Assembly (NCBI GenBank): GCA_964452915.1
Contig: CAYVNW010000004.1
Coordinates: 26,224 to 90,223, forward strand
DNA length: 64,000 nt
Direction: 5' to 3'
From: Colivivens sp964452915
GTDB lineage: Bacteria; Bacteroidota; Bacteroidia; Bacteroidales; Bacteroidaceae
The notes below the pieces were generated by a model. It was given only the letters and a program-made list of their open reading frames with translations. It had not been told where the DNA came from and searched no databases. Below, piece after piece: positions 26,957 through 36,163 of this stretch. Position numbers and translations under genes: made by a program. Numbering within the stretch: the first letter of the stretch is position 1; every line of letters begins with the position of its first letter.

Positions 26957-28366
26957 ATGAGAACACCATATACAATAAGACAATTAAGCACTACTGTACG
27001 GTCAATGATCGTGACTGCATTCATCATAGCAGGATTCAGCGGATGTTCAATCGACGTTCCCCCACCCGATCTTTATTCCGACCCAGACGCTATAACCGAC
27101 ATCGAATCGGCACGCTCACTGCTCACATCGTGTTACATACTCTATCCAAACTATGAATACGACTTGTCGAAATTAGGGAATGACTTCTGCATGACCAACG
27201 TATCTGGAAAAGACGTAAATCAACTCAACTTTTACAGCTGGCAAGACATCAACATTAGCGACTTTGCTTCGGAATGCTGGCTTGCATACTACAACTGCAT
27301 AGCCAATATAGACGTACTGCAAGAGCGTATTCCAAACGTGGTAGTTACAGAGGCAAACGACTCGTCCAAACTAAACGCCGTTATAGCCGAAGCCAATACA
27401 CTAAAGGCGATGTGCTATTTCGACCTGTTACGTCTGTTCGCCTCTGCATATGATGACTCAGAAGACACCTTAGGTGTCATACTGAAATCAAATGTCGGAA
27501 TTGAAATGAAACAACGGTCGTCTAAAAAGCGTTGTGCGGAGTATATCAAGTCACTGCTCCTCGAAGCAGCATCAATAGACAATTCACCCACCCAAAACGG
27601 ATGGCTCTCACAAAAGGCAGCAATCTACGAACTTGCAGAACTCGCTCTTTATACTGGCGCATACAATGACGCTACAACCTACGCAGGCATATTGATTGAC
27701 GGATGCGACAAAAGCTGGATTTCAAAAGATAATTACGGCAGAATATGGAGTTCCACCTCCTATGCCGGACGCATATTCGCTTTCAATACCAGCAACTCCG
27801 TTTACGCTGGCATACAATATAGCGACACGGAAGGTGACTATTTCGCATTGAACCCTGAGTTAGAGATGCCGGATGGTGACATACGCAAAGAATGGACAGA
27901 ATATGAAAAGGAGATCAACAGTATAACGCATATACTGTTTGGTAAATATAATAAGGTGAACAAGGAGAACGGCACCAACAGCTACATCAACCGCATGCGT
28001 TACGCCGGAGCTTACTTTATCGCAGCCGAAGCATACGCACGATTAGGCAATTCCAGTAAGGCAATTGAGACACTCAACGAATATCTTGAAACAGTCGGAG
28101 CAGAAAGCATAGATACATCTCTCTCGGACAGTAAGCTTACGGACCGTATACTCCACGAGAAATATAAAGAGTTTGCAGGTGAGGGACAGAACTATTTCGA
28201 CTTGAAACGTACCCACAGTGATTTGAAAAAATATGGCATCTGGGGAAATTCTGTACGCACCACAATCGGGGCTACAGACTATAGATGGACATTCCCTATC
28301 CCAGCCTCAGAATACAGATACAACGAAGTTATCAACCCAAACCGTGGATGGCAAATCAACAGATAA
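26957..28366 (+). CDS. SusD/RagB-family outer-membrane lipoprotein
   Basis: A 469-residue surface lipoprotein. A hydrophobic N-terminus leads to a lipobox GFSGC at about residues 26-30. The SusD pattern is then clear: ESARSLLTSCYILYPNYEYD, the helix pair around YYNCIANIDVLQERI and IAEANTLKAMCYFDLLRLFA, and the C-terminal KEFAGEGQNYFDLKRTHSDLKKYG ending in AYRWTFPIPASEYRYNEVINPNRGW-like sequence. It would form the lid of the SusC channel and capture the ligand. It starts 2 bp after the SusC stop. The ligand is unknown; neighbours suggest something other than a common glycan. Confidence 0.95.
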   Translation: MRTPYTIRQLSTTVRSMIVTAFIIAGFSGCSIDVPPPDLYSDPDAITDIESARSLLTSCYILYPNYEYDLSKLGNDFCMTNVSGKDVNQLNFYSWQDINISDFASECWLAYYNCIANIDVLQERIPNVVVTEANDSSKLNAVIAEANTLKAMCYFDLLRLFASAYDDSEDTLGVILKSNVGIEMKQRSSKKRCAEYIKSLLLEAASIDNSPTQNGWLSQKAAIYELAELALYTGAYNDATTYAGILIDGCDKSWISKDNYGRIWSSTSYAGRIFAFNTSNSVYAGIQYSDTEGDYFALNPELEMPDGDIRKEWTEYEKEINSITHILFGKYNKVNKENGTNSYINRMRYAGAYFIAAEAYARLGNSSKAIETLNEYLETVGAESIDTSLSDSKLTDRILHEKYKEFAGEGQNYFDLKRTHSDLKKYGIWGNSVRTTIGATDYRWTFPIPASEYRYNEVINPNRGWQINR

Positions 28367-28438
28367 GCCGCCAGACATTATACACTGCAATATATAGACA
28401 AATCAATAATAAACTACTATTCAAAAAAAATTAAGACA

Positions 28439-29668
28439 ATGAAGATTTTAGTAAAGACAACTTTAATGTTGACGCTTGGTGCATTGATATTTGCATCATG
28501 CAGCGACGACGATGATGACAAAGAAATGACCAACTACGTGCAACTGTCGATCAATGGCGACCCAACTCTCTATGAAGATGCTACAGAAGGCGTCACAGTG
28601 ACCGTAAACCTTGCACGCGCAGTGGAACAAGAATCTACGATCACCTTAGGCATCAGCGGTGATGATAAAGGAGCTGTCAGACTCAGCAGCAATACTGTTA
28701 CTTTTGCAGCAGGAGAGAAGACTGCATCGGTAGAGGTGTTATCGAACAACGCCAATGTACTTGCTGTCAATGAAGTTGTTTACATCGGTGTTACAGGATT
28801 TTCAGACAGCAACATGAAAGTACTTGAGGGCAACCAGATATCAGTCACAGTGAGGCCAGCCGCATCTGTTCCTGAACTCACGTCAGAGCAACTTGCACTT
28901 ATCAATGGATACAAAGATTCGTTCGGAATTGACCTGACAAAAGTACTCGGCATCGTTGACGTCACCACAGTCATTACTTTTGGCAATGACGACAAGGAGA
29001 CAGAGAACAACGGAGAAGACACTCGGACTCTTACAGGCAAGAGCATCATCACCCTGAGTGAGAACGCCACGGCCGACAAGCCGATTCTGAAGATTATCAG
29101 CAACCCTATGGGCATGGGCTCATTTATTTATGAGAAATATCGCCGTTGCACTGTTGAGGATAATGAATACTACATGCAGATGCCAGTTCAAGCAGCCTTG
29201 ATAAAAGCTGTGAACTACAACTTCGCTACTGAGACTTTCGACGTGACGCTCGATGATTTGGCTCTCAACGCTGACGGTACTGTAAGCTTCACAAAAGCAG
29301 CTACAAACGAATACGACGAAGAGATAACCAAGATACCTTTCGTATACACTTACTCTGTTTGGACCCGCTTGCAGCAACTGGCAGAATCAGGGGCAGAAGT
29401 AGCAGTCAACGAAGGTGAAACCGATGTAACCTACTCAGTAAGTGGGTTATTGGAACAATACAATCCATTCAATCCTGATGCAATCCTTGGCAACTCAGAT
29501 ATCTCATCCGACGCATATGTTCACGATCCAAGCAATTATGTAAGTCCAACATCATCATACGACCTCACTAACGGCACTATGAAGTTTGAATTCTCATGGG
29601 ACTATGGGGCAGGCTCAATATTGTATGACTACATCCGTGTGAACGTGACATATACACTGCATAAATAA
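28439..29668 (+). CDS. Surface lipoprotein with beta-sandwich (Calx-beta-like) N-terminal region
   Basis: A 409-residue protein. The lipobox GALIFASC is followed by SDDDDD, an acidic start that fits the lipoprotein export signal used in Bacteroidetes to reach the outer surface. The first 110 residues after it resemble a Calx-beta or similar beta-sandwich (LSINGDPTLYEDATEGVTVTVNLARA ... VTFAAGEKTASVEVL). The C-terminal 250 residues are not recognised; they contain DNEYYMQMPVQAALIKAVNYNF and a region GTMKFEFSWDYGAGSILYDYIRVNVTYTL. It is in the position where SusE/SusF-like ligand-binding lipoproteins occur and probably has that role. Confidence 0.75.
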   Translation: MKILVKTTLMLTLGALIFASCSDDDDDKEMTNYVQLSINGDPTLYEDATEGVTVTVNLARAVEQESTITLGISGDDKGAVRLSSNTVTFAAGEKTASVEVLSNNANVLAVNEVVYIGVTGFSDSNMKVLEGNQISVTVRPAASVPELTSEQLALINGYKDSFGIDLTKVLGIVDVTTVITFGNDDKETENNGEDTRTLTGKSIITLSENATADKPILKIISNPMGMGSFIYEKYRRCTVEDNEYYMQMPVQAALIKAVNYNFATETFDVTLDDLALNADGTVSFTKAATNEYDEEITKIPFVYTYSVWTRLQQLAESGAEVAVNEGETDVTYSVSGLLEQYNPFNPDAILGNSDISSDAYVHDPSNYVSPTSSYDLTNGTMKFEFSWDYGAGSILYDYIRVNVTYTLHK

Positions 29669-29703
29669 CAATATTCAAATCCCTGCACAACGATATTCAA
29701 ATC

Positions 29704-32517
29704 ATGACTTACATCTTCACAGAGTTGTACATGATTCTCATGCATCTGCTCTTCCCTCCGGAAGTGCCTGTAAACCTTCCACCGGAAACGGTGGAAGGCT
29801 ATTTGGCTAATGGCGTCCACTATATAATATTGCCTAACGAAATACCACAACACAACGTGGAATGCCGTTTGGTGATGCACATCGGATCGATTCAAGAAGA
29901 CGACAACCAAAGGGGAGCCGCCCACTTTCTTGAACACATGGCATTCAACGGTTCCGAGCACTTTCCAGGCAACAGTATGGTGGAATACTTTGAAAACCAA
30001 GGGATGAAGTACGGTCGAGACATCAACGCATACACCAGTTACGACCGAACTATATATTGGTTTTCCTTGCCAGTCGACGCAAATTCGATATACATCGTAG
30101 ACACGGCCCTCATGGCTATGAGTGACATCATAAACGGACTGACGATAGACAAGGAGCAGGTAATCGCGGAACGAAACGTAATTGCGGAAGAACTTCACGA
30201 CTACAATAATAACGATGAATTTTATGATTTGAAAATTGGTAACGGACTTTATGCCGCTCACGAACCTTTAGGGCGCGAGGCCGACATCATGTCAATGCGA
30301 CAATCCACATTACGCGGCTTCTATGATCGGTGGTACAGTCCGAGTACGGCCACAATTCTGATTGTAGGCAATGTAGACGCCACCCTGACCGAGCGCAAAA
30401 TAAAAAAGCTGCTGTCGGACATTCCCAAGAAAAAAGTGCGCATAAAAAACATTCCTCAAGAATATCCCGAAGGTGTTGAGCTCATGACACTGCCCAATAA
30501 GTACGATTACAATTACAAGCTGGAACTGATAGTTCCACACAATGCGATCTTCACCAGTTCATTAGCCAAGCAAATTGAAAATGAAAGGCAGCGTATGACT
30601 GTCAGCATCCTCGACCATCGCATGCAGGATATTGGAGGCAGCGCAACGGACCACTGGTACGTAGCCGACAAGAGCCATCTCGTATTCACAATGAGCGACA
30701 CAACGGAGCACGAACTGCTCCTTGACGTGAGACGGACATCCAACATACTACGCACGCTGGCCAAGTATGGTCCGACTGAAACAGAACTGAAAAGAGCCAT
30801 CGCACAAGGCACAGGACATGTGAATACAGAACCAACCGACAAAGCCTCAGCAGATTATTGTGAAGATTTCATTGACGCAGTGATCCTGGGTGACAGGCAC
30901 GTATACTATGATTACGAGTCTGCCCACATACAGAAGAAACTGCTCAAGACATCAAAGAGACATATCAGACGTATCGCCAAGTCATTGTTAAAAGCGAGCG
31001 AAGCATTACTTGCCGCATACAAATATCCCAAAGACGGTACACACAATCTCTCCGAAGATTCGATACTGTCCGCATGGAACGGGGGAGGTGCAATAAAAGG
31101 CTACGAAGCAGTGATAGCAGACAGCGTGATTTTCACAAACGGTGTACACGACTCAGGGAAAGACAAGATTCAAATACCACCAATTCTCAACGAGCACCAT
31201 CCTAACATTGAATCCGTAGAGTCACGATACGAATACGAAGAATTAAATATCACTGAAGTCATTCTTAAAAACGGCATCCGTATCATCATGCGACCGAACA
31301 CCTTGACAGACAGCGTGGTTCAAATATTCGCATTAGGACGTGGAGGACTGGGCGACTTACCTGATTCACTATACAACCACCTCAAAGACGCAGTGTCATA
31401 CGTTGACATGGGAGGAATATCGACTATCAACTCCGACACACTCGCAGAAATATGCCTGCAACGAGAACTGTTGATGAACATTGGAATAAGCAACTACTGG
31501 CACCAAGTATTGGTGACCGCACCATCAACTGAGATCCAAACCGTAATGAACCTCTTGTACGAGAAGATGCACCATCCCGGCAAGGACGAGGCAGACTTTG
31601 AGGAAAGCCGGCAAGCCGAATATGATTCATGGGGCGAGGAAACCGTATTGTCGAAAATGATGCAAGCCGACTATAGTCGGCAGGTCAATAACACTGTAGA
31701 CTCATTGGTAGGGAGTGCAGTATACGGACAATTCATACCTTACACCCGCGAGGATATTCAGAAACTCAATCTGGACGATATGACAGACTTCTACTTGCAA
31801 ACATTTACCAATCCGAAAGGGCTTAATCTGATTATCACTGGATGTTTCGACGTTGACAGTGTGGTACGATTAGCAGCCAACACATTTGGAAGAATGCAAG
31901 TTAATGACAAATTTAAGTATTCGCAGAATGAACACCCAGGCCAATTTACCCATCCTGCGGACTCCTTAATTCACTTCTCATCGGATAACGACAAACAGAC
32001 CAACTGCAACTTCATCTTTACTGACAACTACACACCAGGATTGCGCCAGACACTCATGTTCAAACTCATGCGAGACATACTGCAAGCCCGCATGCTGAGC
32101 GAACTGCGGCAAAAATCGGGTATTGTTTACTCGCCATTCGCCGACGTAAACTATAACGGCGTGCCGCGCCGCATTGTATGGTTCCGGCTGTATATTGATG
32201 TCCAAAATGAAAACGTCATGCGCATGGAAAAACAGATGCAAGACATTATTGACGATTTGGGACGAAATCCTGTGACAGACACAGAGCTCGACAAAATGAA
32301 ACGGTCGTTTATCGTAACCAAGCGGAAGTCATTAGCAGACGACTCCAGCGGAGAATGGTTGGATGTCATCTTGGACCGCATAACTAACGGTGAGACATTC
32401 AGTGACTATAATCAGTACGATGATGTGCTGAACTCGATAACACCAGAAGACATAAGAGGCATGTTTGCCAAAATAATTAACAAGAACAATTTAATAAAGA
32501 TATATCAATCAAAATGA
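29704..32517 (+). CDS. M16-family (pitrilysin-like) zinc metallopeptidase
   Basis: A 937-residue protein with two M16 halves. The first has the inverted zinc motif HFLEH at residues 74-78 and the downstream ligand Glu in QVIAERNVIAEELHD near residue 157; these are complete, so the enzyme should be active. The second half (from about 500) is the inactive half that closes the cavity. M16 enzymes degrade unfolded or small peptides. No convincing signal peptide is seen: the first 17 residues are only weakly hydrophobic. Its ATG follows an 11-base direct repeat (ATATTCAAATC twice, in 29671-29703). Its stop overlaps the ChaN start (ATGA). The context suggests it releases a cofactor from captured protein or peptide. 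Confidence 0.88.
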   Translation: MTYIFTELYMILMHLLFPPEVPVNLPPETVEGYLANGVHYIILPNEIPQHNVECRLVMHIGSIQEDDNQRGAAHFLEHMAFNGSEHFPGNSMVEYFENQGMKYGRDINAYTSYDRTIYWFSLPVDANSIYIVDTALMAMSDIINGLTIDKEQVIAERNVIAEELHDYNNNDEFYDLKIGNGLYAAHEPLGREADIMSMRQSTLRGFYDRWYSPSTATILIVGNVDATLTERKIKKLLSDIPKKKVRIKNIPQEYPEGVELMTLPNKYDYNYKLELIVPHNAIFTSSLAKQIENERQRMTVSILDHRMQDIGGSATDHWYVADKSHLVFTMSDTTEHELLLDVRRTSNILRTLAKYGPTETELKRAIAQGTGHVNTEPTDKASADYCEDFIDAVILGDRHVYYDYESAHIQKKLLKTSKRHIRRIAKSLLKASEALLAAYKYPKDGTHNLSEDSILSAWNGGGAIKGYEAVIADSVIFTNGVHDSGKDKIQIPPILNEHHPNIESVESRYEYEELNITEVILKNGIRIIMRPNTLTDSVVQIFALGRGGLGDLPDSLYNHLKDAVSYVDMGGISTINSDTLAEICLQRELLMNIGISNYWHQVLVTAPSTEIQTVMNLLYEKMHHPGKDEADFEESRQAEYDSWGEETVLSKMMQADYSRQVNNTVDSLVGSAVYGQFIPYTREDIQKLNLDDMTDFYLQTFTNPKGLNLIITGCFDVDSVVRLAANTFGRMQVNDKFKYSQNEHPGQFTHPADSLIHFSSDNDKQTNCNFIFTDNYTPGLRQTLMFKLMRDILQARMLSELRQKSGIVYSPFADVNYNGVPRRIVWFRLYIDVQNENVMRMEKQMQDIIDDLGRNPVTDTELDKMKRSFIVTKRKSLADDSSGEWLDVILDRITNGETFSDYNQYDDVLNSITPEDIRGMFAKIINKNNLIKIYQSK

Positions 32518-33383
32518 ATAGAATTCTTTTCACTTTCGCTCTTTGCGCCTTTTCATTACTGAGTACAGCGCAGTCCCCTACAGCGTATCGCCTGTTCGAC
32601 TCCCAAGGCAAGCCGGTAGCATATCCACAAATGATAGCTCAACTGACAGACGCAGATGTTGTCTTCTTTGGTGAAATGCATAACGACCCGATATGCCACT
32701 GGATGGAAGTTCAAGTACTGAAATCACTTTTCCAAACAAAAAAGGGAAAAATCAACGTCGGCATGGAAATGTTTGAGGCAGACAACCAGTTAATAATCGA
32801 TGAGTACTTCTCAAACGTAATTGACTACAAGCAGTTTGAGGACGAATGCCGGCTATGGCCCAATTACTCGACCGACTATGCCGCAATTGTTGACTTTTGC
32901 AAGGAAAACAACATACACTTCACAGCAACCAATGTACCACGCCGATATGCGAGCGTTGTCAAATCGAGAGGTCTCGCTAATCTCGACTCACTTTCCGACG
33001 AGGCAAAACGCTACTTTCCGCATCTGCCGATCCCCTATGAAGACAATGCAGTGGCAAACGAAGCTTTTGGCATGATGGCACAAATGGGTGCCAACAAAGA
33101 CGCTAACCCCACCTTTTTGGGACAGGCACAAGGACTAAAAGACGCAACCATGGCATGGTTCATCGCACAGAATCTGGATAAGGCTGTCATACACTTCAAC
33201 GGCAACTATCATACAGCCGCAGGCAATGGAATAATAAAATACCTGCATACATATGCACCAAAAGCAAAAGTAAAGACTATCTACAGTGTAAAACAGGAGA
33301 CAACAGACACATTAGACGATGCCTACGCAGGGCAGGCAGACTTTTATCTGTGTGTGCCAGAAGACATGGTGACATCATATTAA
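32514..33383 (+). CDS. Secreted ChaN-like haem-binding protein (TIKI superfamily)
   Basis: A 289-residue protein with a signal peptide (MNRILFTFALCAFSLLSTAQ). It carries the ChaN family motifs VVFFGEMHNDPICH (about 49-62), NVGMEMFEADNQ (81-92), and the later NGNYHTAAGNGIIKYL. In Campylobacter, ChaN is an iron-regulated protein that binds two haems between its subunits. The signal peptide has no lipobox, so it should be periplasmic. It is translationally coupled to the M16 gene (4-base overlap) and followed 24 bp later by a CbiX-like chelatase, which strengthens a link to tetrapyrrole handling. Confidence 0.85.
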   Translation: MNRILFTFALCAFSLLSTAQSPTAYRLFDSQGKPVAYPQMIAQLTDADVVFFGEMHNDPICHWMEVQVLKSLFQTKKGKINVGMEMFEADNQLIIDEYFSNVIDYKQFEDECRLWPNYSTDYAAIVDFCKENNIHFTATNVPRRYASVVKSRGLANLDSLSDEAKRYFPHLPIPYEDNAVANEAFGMMAQMGANKDANPTFLGQAQGLKDATMAWFIAQNLDKAVIHFNGNYHTAAGNGIIKYLHTYAPKAKVKTIYSVKQETTDTLDDAYAGQADFYLCVPEDMVTSY

Positions 33384-33407
33384 GAACCTATAATAACAAA
33401 TGATACA

Positions 33408-34292
33408 ATGAATCATAAACTTTTATTTTCCGCAGTACTGCTTATCAGCACACTCTGCATGAACGCCAAGAATGCCTTGGTTGTAATATCACACGGCTCG
33501 CCTATGGAAGAATGGCGGAAACCGGTCTTGGATCTGGAACCGTTATTACAAAAAAGAGTAAGCGAGTTGAAACTCAACATCAGTTACGTACGAGTTGCAA
33601 TGATGGAATTTACCGAACCTACTATCGCAACTGTAGTCAGCGATTGTGAAGCACAAGGTATTGACACAATATTTGCCATTCCTCTGTTCATAGCCCCATC
33701 GAGCCACAGCGATGAGGACATTCCTAACATTATCGGACACAAGTTCAATGCGTCAACTATAGCGGAACTGAATGAAGAGGGAACCAAACTTGTGCATACC
33801 AGGATTCCAATTATACTCGGACCGACATTGAGCTACAACAACGTCATTGAGGAGATCATGCTGAAGAACGTGAAGGACATGAGCAAATCGCCAGAGGACG
33901 AGGCTCTACTGTTTGTATCTCACGGAGACAAGCAGTGGACTAGTTTTTGGACAAAAAAAATGGAAAGCATCGCCGATACCTGCCGCAAGTCGACTGGTAT
34001 AAAAGAGGTAGACTACAAGTTTGTTGCAATGGGTTACAAGATGGTTCGTGAAATAATACCGACATTGAAACAGTGGTCACAAAACAAGAAACGGATATTA
34101 ATACAAGGAGTGTATCTCACATCCACTGCTAAGGAAATTGCTGATGCCTCAGGCGTGACAGAGATGGTGAACAAGGAATTAAACAATCCGAACGTAGAGG
34201 TGGTATACAGCGACGAGGGTATCTTGCCATCATCAACCGAAACAGTCGTTGATTGGATATTGGACCGTACCAAAGAATGGCTTCAACCCTAA
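33408..34292 (+). CDS. Secreted CbiX/SirB-like sirohydrochlorin chelatase homologue
   Basis: A 294-residue protein with a signal peptide of about 20 residues (MNHKLLFSAVLLISTLCMNA). The metal-chelatase motifs are VISHGS with His29, and AIPLFIAPSSHSDEDIP with His100; both match CbiX. The second half repeats the fold and keeps SHGD with His172, but lacks the second His-DIP motif, as in two-domain CbiX or CbiK. Cytoplasmic homologues insert cobalt or iron into sirohydrochlorin. A secreted copy is expected to bind or strip metal from tetrapyrroles outside the cytoplasm, as proposed for periplasmic CbiK of Desulfovibrio and IhtB of Porphyromonas. It is the last gene of the operon. Confidence 0.85.
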   Translation: MNHKLLFSAVLLISTLCMNAKNALVVISHGSPMEEWRKPVLDLEPLLQKRVSELKLNISYVRVAMMEFTEPTIATVVSDCEAQGIDTIFAIPLFIAPSSHSDEDIPNIIGHKFNASTIAELNEEGTKLVHTRIPIILGPTLSYNNVIEEIMLKNVKDMSKSPEDEALLFVSHGDKQWTSFWTKKMESIADTCRKSTGIKEVDYKFVAMGYKMVREIIPTLKQWSQNKKRILIQGVYLTSTAKEIADASGVTEMVNKELNNPNVEVVYSDEGILPSSTETVVDWILDRTKEWLQP

Positions 34293-34704
34293 CCCGTCAT
34301 GAGAGACGAGTGATATGCCACAGAGTCAGAAGCATTACCACTACGTAAGACGTCACAACAAGACGGATTCATCTATTGAGGCATTTTGATTTATCATCCA
34401 GCCTTGGCTGAACGGTATAAGCATTAGTATGGGACTAAGACATCGGCTTGTGTTGACCGTTCAGCCAAGGCCGGACAATTCTAAGTTCTAAATACTAAGT
34501 TACGTTCACTTCTATATGTTTATATGTCCACGAGCTTTCTGATTTATATGCAATGATTGTGGACCATTATTTCCTCTCATAGGATATGAGCAGACACAAA
34601 TAATAACATATCATAAGATTTTGCATGATTATTAATTAGTATAACACCACATAATAAAAAAATAATTATAACTTGCAACACTAATTTTCAAATCAATACT
34701 ATAT
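34293..34704. other. Intergenic stretch with a long inverted repeat, no gene
   Basis: No coding region is supported. It holds the 19-bp inverted repeat at 34398-34474 and otherwise AT-rich sequence, including the leader of the small secreted protein gene that starts at 34705. No clear TAnnTTTG promoter was found. Confidence 0.7.
34398..34474. repeat. Inverted repeat with 19-bp arms and a 39-base loop
   Basis: Arms CCAGCCTTGGCTGAACGGT (34398-34416) and ACCGTTCAGCCAAGGCCGG (34456-34474) pair at 18 of 19 positions. No T run follows either arm, so it is unlikely to be a standard terminator. Confidence 0.85.
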
Positions 34705-34941
34705 ATGAAACAGATTACTTTTATCAACTTAACAGCTCTTTTATTTATAATAGGAGGGTTTACATGTATGGCACAACTGCGTGTTGACAGCATCGGGAAT
34801 GTCGGAATCGGAACTACCTCTACAGAATCCCAACTTTCAGTTGGTGGAAACGTAAAATTGAGAGTTCGTGATTCATTAAGCATTAATGACTGTTTTGAGT
34901 GCCCTGTTGGTGCGACATTAAATATTGAAACAATAAAATAA
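34705..34941 (+). CDS. Small secreted protein with GNVGIGTT motif
   Basis: A 78-residue protein with a signal peptide (MKQITFINLTALLFIIGGFTCMAQ) followed by LRVDSIGNVGIGTTSTESQL and a Cys pair (CFEC). The VGIGTTSxxxxLxVGG pattern is seen at the start of many secreted or tail-fibre-like Bacteroidetes proteins, where it is usually followed by long repetitive domains; here the protein stops after another 35 residues, so it may be a remnant. It is 7 bp before the next gene and probably co-transcribed. Function unknown. Confidence 0.55.
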   Translation: MKQITFINLTALLFIIGGFTCMAQLRVDSIGNVGIGTTSTESQLSVGGNVKLRVRDSLSINDCFECPVGATLNIETIK

Positions 34942-34948
34942 ACATATT

Positions 34949-35988
34949 ATGAGACAAACAACAACCATACTAATTGTTACAACGATTATGCTTGCATCGT
35001 CATTAAACGGCAATGCACAAAAACGGAAAGAACGGCATCCAATGCTTGAGGGAAATCCTGAGTGGGTGTACTACTCCTACAATTGCGGGTATCTGATGGA
35101 TAAGGATTTTATGTTCACAAAGTTTTATCTTGATGGTGATACAGTTTTAGGTGGTAATAAAGTATACAAAAAACTGTGGTACGATATATACGACGCTGAA
35201 GGGAATCATTTAACACGTCCTTTTTGGAACGTGCATTATCAATATGATAGATTAAGGACAACCCCTTTCGTGTGCGGTTACCTACGCGAAGAAGGAAGCA
35301 GGATATATGGGTATGGGTATGAGTTCATATGTGGCAGATCCCTTTGTCAACGCGATTCCCCTCAAGCAGAAAAATTCATTTACGACTTCAGCCTCCAAAA
35401 AGGAGATACTCTAATCGTACATGACCCTACCTATTGACTATTATTATAATTATAGCTATAAAAAGCGTCCGATACTTGACCGTTTCCCCGTAACACTTGC
35501 AGACGGGACGACGCGTGACATGATACAACTGTTCTTTTGTGATACGATAGACTCCGGCACCTATGCATGGACATGGAAGGAGTGGCCCGGGTATCACGAC
35601 AATTATATTATAGAGGGAATAGGATGCATAAATTCACTATATCCGCTGATTCTCTATACGTGCGTATCTCAAGCTTTCAGAAGAATATATTGGGAGCAAA
35701 AACAATACTGCTCGCGTCTGAACATGTTCAGGCAGTACGGAAAAATCGTATACCTCGCCCCGGAACATGTTACAGGAATGCCACATGACGAAAAATACTA
35801 CACCTTCCACAAGATGCCTTTCTATCCTGACATTGATGTTACCATGGCGGCGTCCATCACTGAGGAGGAAAAGGGAGCGCGGACAGAAGGAAAGTCCACT
35901 GGAATATATAACATCATGGGACAAAAACTATCGGATGTCAGGAAGGGTATCAATATAGTTGATGGCAAAAAAAATACTTGTCAAGTGA
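34949..35988 (+). pseudogene. Secreted protein with type-IX-like C-terminal sorting motif, two frameshifts
   Basis: Reads as two open frames (34949-35437 and 35421-36017). Each break is explained by one extra base. The first is in TATTGAC near 35434-35438: dropping one T gives DPTYDYYYNYS. The second is in a run of eight A at 35967-35974: with seven A the end reads GKKILVK followed by TGA at 35986-35988. The resulting protein of about 345 residues has a signal peptide (to GNAQ) and ends GIYNIMGQKL...KGINIVDGKKILVK, the short T9SS-type sorting motif common in Prevotella. The middle is not recognised. The breaks could be real, phase-variable or sequencing errors. Confidence 0.65.
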
Positions 35989-36031
35989 TCCTCATAAGTT
36001 GTAATTTGAGTCAATGACACTAATCAGTATA

Positions 36032-36064
36032 AAGGCAGAATCCCCAGATTGGGAATTCTGCCTT
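36032..36064. terminator. Bidirectional terminator hairpin before carB
   Basis: AAGGCAGAATCCCC and GGGAATTCTGCCTT pair over 13-14 bases around a 5-base loop, between a plus-strand gene and the 3' end of the minus-strand carB. Both flanks are A/T-rich but lack long T runs. Confidence 0.75.
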
Positions 36065-36163
36065 ATTAGTTAGATACAGATGAGGCGCATCACTATTCAC
36101 TTCGCAGATAGTTGGTGTCACCTCGGGATAGCTCAAGCAAGCTTGGACTTCACTCAGCTTGCA

